Position numbers and translations under genes: made by a program. The notes under the pieces were generated by a model. That model was not told the DNA's origin. It saw only the letters and a program-made list of their open reading frames with translations, and did no database searches. Shown here piece by piece: positions 59,645 through 64,000 of a stretch of DNA of 64,000 nucleotides. The stretch is from NCBI GenBank assembly GCA_015179045.1, contig WHUZ01000016.1, positions 744,001 to 808,000 on the forward strand, given 5' to 3'. Source of the stretch: Kalaharituber pfeilii (taxonomy: Eukaryota; Ascomycota; Pezizomycetes; Pezizales; Pezizaceae). Every line of letters begins with the position of its first letter. Positions within the stretch are counted from its first letter, which is position 1.

Positions 59645-60502
59645 ATGTCGAAGCAACAGCCTCCAGTTATTTCTCTCTACACTGTGAATACGCCCAATGG
59701 TACATCTACTTCCTTCATTCCTTCATTTGCCTTTACCACCAGTACTGTCATCTTCAAATAAATCTTCGTTGCTAACTCCCCATCCCCAGGCGTCAAAATC
59801 TCCATAGCACTCGAGGAGCTCGGCCTCTCATACAATGTGCACGTGCATGACTTCTCAAAAAACACTCAAAAGGAGCCTTGGTTCCTCGAAATCAACCCCA
59901 ACGGCCGCATTCCCGCTATCACCGACCACTCCTTCCGCGACGGTGCCCCCATCCATGTCTTCGAGTCCGGCGCCATCCTCGAGTACCTCACCGAGCGCTA
60001 CGACCCCGAGCACAAGATTAGTTACCCCCACGGCACCCGCGAGTACTGGGAGCAGCAGCAATGGCTGTTCTTCCAGAACGCCGGGGTCGGGCCGATGCAG
60101 GGGCAGGCGAACCACTTTAAGCGATATGCACCCGAGCAGATCCCGTACGGTATCAACAGGTACGTGAATGAGACGAAGAGGCTGTACAGCGTGCTTGAGG
60201 CACGCCTAGCCCGTCCTGAAAGTAAAGGATATTTGGTTGGCGACCATGTGAGTATCGCAGATATTACGTGCTATGGATGGGTTCGTGCTGCAGCGTGGGC
60301 CGGAGTGGATATCGACGAGTTCCCGAAGCTGAAGGAGTGGGAGGAGAGGCTGGAGAAGAGACCTGCCTTCCAGAAGGGCGTAAATACACCGGCTGGAAAG
60401 GATATCAAAGCATTGGCAAAGGATACCGCGCAGGCAGAAGAGGAGGCGGCACAGGCGAGAGAGTGGGTACAGCGGGGCATGAAGGAGCAGGAGAGCAAGT
60501 AA
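59645..60502 (+). CDS. Ure2-like glutathione S-transferase (255 aa; 303 aa with upstream start)
   Basis: Conjugates glutathione or acts as a glutathione-dependent reductase. Two exons, 59645-59699 and 59790-60502, have a 90-nt intron (GTACAT ... CCCCAG, CTAAC branch) splitting the Gly codon in TPNG. The N-terminal thioredoxin fold reads LYTVNTPNGVKISIALEELG; Asn18 takes the position used for glutathione activation in the Ure2p class. EINPNGRIPAITDH and FESGAILEYL (glutathione-binding Glu-Ser) follow. The helical C-domain includes the N-capping motif SIADITCYGWV and is extended by an Ala/Glu-rich tail. It lacks the Asn-rich prion domain of yeast Ure2, as usual outside yeasts. An in-frame ATG at 59501 adds 48 residues (MLKSAIAQQIRYLSKTRAAS ... 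KRYFSVTANTK), rich in Arg/Lys/Ser and nearly free of acid residues, typical of a mitochondrial presequence. Confidence 0.9.
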
Positions 60503-61273
60503 GCCACCATGACAATGAACTACGGGGGAATAATGTAAGCGAATTGTGAGGTCTTAGGAGCAGGTTGTAATGCATGATGATGGTTTATGTTGCTCCGTTA
60601 CCTCTTATTTGTCTTCTGGTGTAATGGAGCACGGTATACTTTCAGCTAGCTAGATGAATTTATCCGCTTCATCCAAAAAAGAAATTTAGGCTAGCTATCC
60701 AAGTCACTGCAAATCAATCCGCAAAGAGGCAGAAATCAAGGTTGCATCCGCTGTTGTTGATCGATGCATGCAAAAGCGCCTGTGTCGTGTAGCACAGCTT
60801 GGTAGCACCTCTTCTGAGCCGTACTAAGCGGTGACATAGCCAGGCAACAAGCGACCGTGTCAACAACCACCCTGCGCCCCAGCGGACGCGCTCATCTCGA
60901 GTCCCCCGTGCCCCCCATCATTCGCTTTTTAACAGCGCTGTCGCTTGTGCTTTCATGATTCTTCTGCAAGGTGTCAAACTCGAGATATTGCACTCCCTTT
61001 CTTGCCTTTTCCCGAGCTCGAGACAACAACCCTGGAATTTCCCTCGTTGAACTAGCGAAGCTGAGCTGAGCTGAGCTGAGCAGAGACCCGAGCATAGAAG
61101 TTTACACATCGTACATTTCAACTTATCACAACTGTCTCTCCCCACACGGCCAGAAGCCAGTGTCCATACCGATATCGCTTTGAGAGCGGCATACGGTACC
61201 TGCAACGACAGGACTTATATATACTAGTGCCTATCTAAATCTCGCAGCTGAGAACGCCCGAGATACCCCAGCA
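60503..61273. other. Intergenic region between GST and HUT1
   Basis: 3' flank of the GST and promoter side of HUT1. It contains (CTGAG)4 at 61061-61080 and a moderately GC-rich patch around 60860-61080. No gene is seen. Confidence 0.5.
61061..61080. repeat. (CTGAG)4 pentanucleotide array
   Basis: Four perfect CTGAG units lie about 195 bp upstream of the HUT1 start. Confidence 0.9.
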
Positions 61274-62522
61274 ATGACCAAGCAAGAAGAAGTCTCCCTG
61301 ACTTTGCCTCCCTCGAGCGCCATCATGACCAGCGACAATGGAAAGAAGAAGCCCATACCCAGTGACCCTCTAGCGGCAGGCGACCCACCGCCATCTGGGT
61401 CCTTGCTACAGCTCATTGTCTGCGTTGGAGGAATCTACGCCTCATTGTACCTTCCACCCCCGCCCCCACCCCCTGCCTCCATATCCCACCCTCAATGGCT
61501 AATCTCCCTCCACCAGTCTCACCTGGGCGGTCCTCCAAGAGCGCATCACGACCACCTCCTACGGCCCCGACAAAGTCATCTTCCGCTCGCCACTCGTTCT
61601 CAACACTGTACAATCCCTCTTCGCCTCTATCACCGGCTACCTCTACCTCCAGTACACCATCTGTCACCCAACCCCCGGTAAACCCGCCCCCTCCTCCGCC
61701 ATCTTCCCGAGCCGCGACATCAATCTCAAACTTCTCCTCGTCGCTGTCACGCAATCCCTCGCGTCCCCCTTTGGCTATGCTTCCCTCAAACACATCGACT
61801 ACATCACCTTTATCCTCGCCAAGTCCTGCAAGCTGCTCCCCGTCATGTTCCTCCACCTCACCATCTTCCGCCGGAGCTATCCATTCTACAAGTACGCCGT
61901 TGTGGCCTCCGTGACTGCTGGGGTAGCCGTCTTCACGCTCTACCATCCCGTCTCCACAACCAAGAAACATAAGGGCTCCGAAACTAGCTCTCTATGGGGC
62001 TTATTCCTCCTCAGCATCAACCTTCTCTTCGACGGCCTCACAAACTCAATGCAAGACCACATTTTCTCGTCCCACCCCCGCCTCGTTTCCGGCCCGCAAA
62101 TGATGACCGCACTTAACCTCCTTTCATCTGTCCTCACCTCCTTATATCTCCTCCTCAACCCCTTCACAAACGAACTCTCTGTCGCTACAGCCTTTATCCG
62201 GAACCATCCTCGGGTACTAACCGACATCCTTGGCTTCGCAGCTTGCGGGGCAATGGGACAAGTGTTCATCTTCCATACACTGTCGCAGTTCGGGTCGCTG
62301 GTGCTCGTCACAGTGACGGTGACGAGGAAGATGGTTAGTATGATGTTATCTGTTGTGCTGTTTGGGCATAGGTTATCGGGGATGCAGTGGGTGGGAGTCG
62401 GGATGGTGTTTGGTGGGGTTGCGGCGGAGGGTGAGATGAAGAGGAGAGGGGAAGTGGCGAAGAGGGAAGCGAAGAAGAGAGCAATTATGGAGAACGGAGG
62501 AGAGGTCAAGAAGGAGAAGTAG
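61274..62522 (+). CDS. HUT1: UDP-galactose transporter homolog 1 (HUT1), ER nucleotide-sugar transporter
   Basis: A multi-pass ER membrane protein of the SLC35B1/DMT superfamily, linked to UDP-galactose transport and ER folding homeostasis. Two exons, 61274-61446 and 61517-62522 (392 aa), with a 70-nt intron (GTACCT ... CACCAG). Splicing restores the signature LTWAVLQERITTTSYG. Further family signatures are SLASPFGYASLKHIDYITFI, AKSCKLLPVMFLHL, LLFDGLTNSMQDHIF, GQVFIFHTLSQFGSLVLVTV and VTRKMVSMMLSVVLFGHRLS. About ten hydrophobic segments can be counted. The N-terminal ~45 residues are hydrophilic and cytosolic. The protein ends in KKEK, a KKxx dilysine ER-retrieval signal, agreeing with ER residence. 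The start is the first ATG, in context CAGCAATGA. It lies 0.77 kb downstream of the GST in the same orientation. Confidence 0.94.
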
Positions 62523-64000
62523 AGAAGGGGCGGGGGAGGTAACCTCGTAACTAGCTTGTTGCGTGTGTGGTGGGGAGAGGCGCAAGTAAGATTTATTTGA
62601 AACGTTAACGTTGCTAGACTATGTTTTTCTTTTCCCTCTGCTGTGCCTTTCCGTTCTTATGTTGTCGATTTTGGGGGTTGCATTTTTGGTGTTTTTATAT
62701 ATACAATGTATTGAATCATGTTTTTTTCCCCCTCACTCCTTACCATGATAAAGATGTATTAGAAGGGAAAAAAAATAAAAATAAAATTGAAAGGAAAGTA
62801 TCATTTGATGATGACTGATTATATTTTGAATTCCTTTATTCATTGACGTGATTTTTTTTTTTTTTTTTCTTTCTTGGATCAGGTACACCCGGTACCTTTT
62901 CTTTACCTAGGTTTCCGTTTGATTCGAGGAATTTAGATGTTTGGGGGTGGGCTTTTGAATTGGTGATGTGGTTGGTATTTACGGAATCGAAAAATCAAAA
63001 TTTGTCGAATATTCGGTAGCCAGATGGGTGGGTATTGTTACTGCGTACGTATGTATGTATGTTAGCTTTTACTGTTATGTTCTAGATACTATGTAGTATA
63101 ACATTTGTTCTCACGACTTGGGTAAAAATACATAGTGATGCATGTAGAAAATACGAAAGTGATGCACGTTAAGGAAGGACACATTTTCTTCAGTACGCCC
63201 TGAAAAGCCATACCTATGCATGGCGATATTTTAGAACTTCTAAGTTACTTGTATATTCCCCCAAACGAAAAAAACAAACAAAAACAATTTGAACAACCAA
63301 ACAAATCCTAGCTACAGTATACCCCGTCCATGCTCATCCTGATATCTCCCCAACTCCCGTCCCAACCTCCCAGTTCCCATTCCCATTCTCCCGAATCCCA
63401 AACCCTAAATCCAATCCCTAGTATTCCAAGCCTCCCCCTAAACTCCCTTCCCAAGTCCCTTCCCCCGTTCCATTTACTCCCTAAAACAGCAAACACAACT
63501 AAACGCAAAACAGAAAAGCAAAGCTAAAAGAAGAAGAAAAAAAAAAAAACACCCAACTTTTTACAAATACAAAATACACAAGAACACAAAAAACAAAAAA
63601 ATACAAAGAAAACAAGATACAAAAACATACGCGCCATTGCGCCATGCCCATGCCCCGTATTACATAGAACATAGAACATAGAACACAAAGCCAAAGCAAA
63701 GCAAGCAGATGCCCCAGGTAAACAAAAAAAAAGCACAAAGCAAAAGGCTGTAAAATGCAGAAAACGGCAACAGAAATGACCCCATAAATTTCATCCATCC
63801 ACCATTGATGAACGAAGGATAGCAAAAATATCACCCAGTCAACCCCCTCCCCCATTCCTTTCCCTCCTTCCCTTCCTATCCGCCTCAATACTCCTTGCCA
63901 GAACAACCTCATCCATTCATCACCTCACCACTTCAACACCTCCTGCAACCCCTCCCGACCCGATCCGATATTGAATTAGAAACTACCTAAGACCCAAGTG
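62523..64000. other. Right-end flank, no supported gene
   Basis: The first 400 bases are T-rich 3' flank of HUT1 (poly-T 62851-62868). From 63300 onward the plus strand is C/A-rich, that is G/T-rich on the minus strand, as expected for the 3' UTR of a minus-strand gene beyond the edge. A possible terminal coding piece near 63925-63985 (minus) cannot be phased. Confidence 0.4.

Noticed and set aside
1..64000. tRNA, 5S rRNA, CRISPR array or intact transposon
   Set aside because: No GGTTCRA-N-TCC arm with a matching acceptor stem, no regular repeat-spacer array, and no reverse transcriptase, integrase or transposase motifs were noticed by eye. A tRNAscan/RepeatMasker run could still find degenerate copies.

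Overview
The window reads as nuclear DNA of a filamentous ascomycete (Pezizomycotina). Short spliceosomal introns (about 50-175 nt) have GT..AG ends and often CTAAC/CTGAC-like branch sites. The proteins are typical fungal housekeeping and signalling families. Gene density is low: about 11 well supported genes in 64 kb, with intergenic stretches of several kb carrying long A/T homopolymers and microsatellites. That would fit a Pezizomycetes-like genome, but this placement is inference.

Layout. <1-590 (-): 5' part of a polyprenol reductase (DFG10/SRD5A3) running off the left edge. 3366-7235 (+): ankyrin/coiled-coil protein resembling Hos4 of the Set3 deacetylase complex. 9052-9994 (+): ribosomal protein uL13 (RPL16), four exons. 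15561-15861 (+): tiny secreted, probably GPI-anchored wall protein. 17092-19245 (+): MPPED-like metallophosphoesterase. 25523-29173 (+): PAS-domain Ser/Thr kinase, five exons. 38295-40706 (+): dual-specificity phosphatase of the Msg5/Pmp1 type. 45864-47287 (-): galactonate-dehydratase-like enolase-superfamily enzyme, four exons. 53981-56070 (+): Vid24/Gid4-type substrate receptor of the GID ubiquitin ligase. 56755-58526 (-): RAD51-paralog ATPase whose frame slips at a poly-C tract. 59645-60502 (+): Ure2-like glutathione transferase, with an in-frame upstream ATG that adds a mitochondrial-type presequence. 61274-62522 (+): UDP-galactose transporter HUT1. Several weaker small reading frames are listed with low confidence.

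The genes do not form one pathway or a biosynthetic cluster. Some share themes: glycosylation in the ER (DFG10 for dolichol, HUT1 for nucleotide-sugar transport), carbon and nutrient control (PAS kinase, GID receptor, Ure2-like GST) and phospho-signalling (kinase, phosphatase, metallophosphoesterase). GC-rich islands of about 0.3-1.1 kb lie upstream of six gene starts, while the rest of the intergenic DNA is AT-rich.

I found no CRISPR array, rRNA, convincing tRNA, intact transposon or secondary-metabolite cluster. The observations most worth following are the dual-start GST, the homopolymer-interrupted RAD51 paralog, a spliced small frame with one in-frame stop (16457-16896), a 63-bp direct repeat pair, and an unusual 60-A tract.
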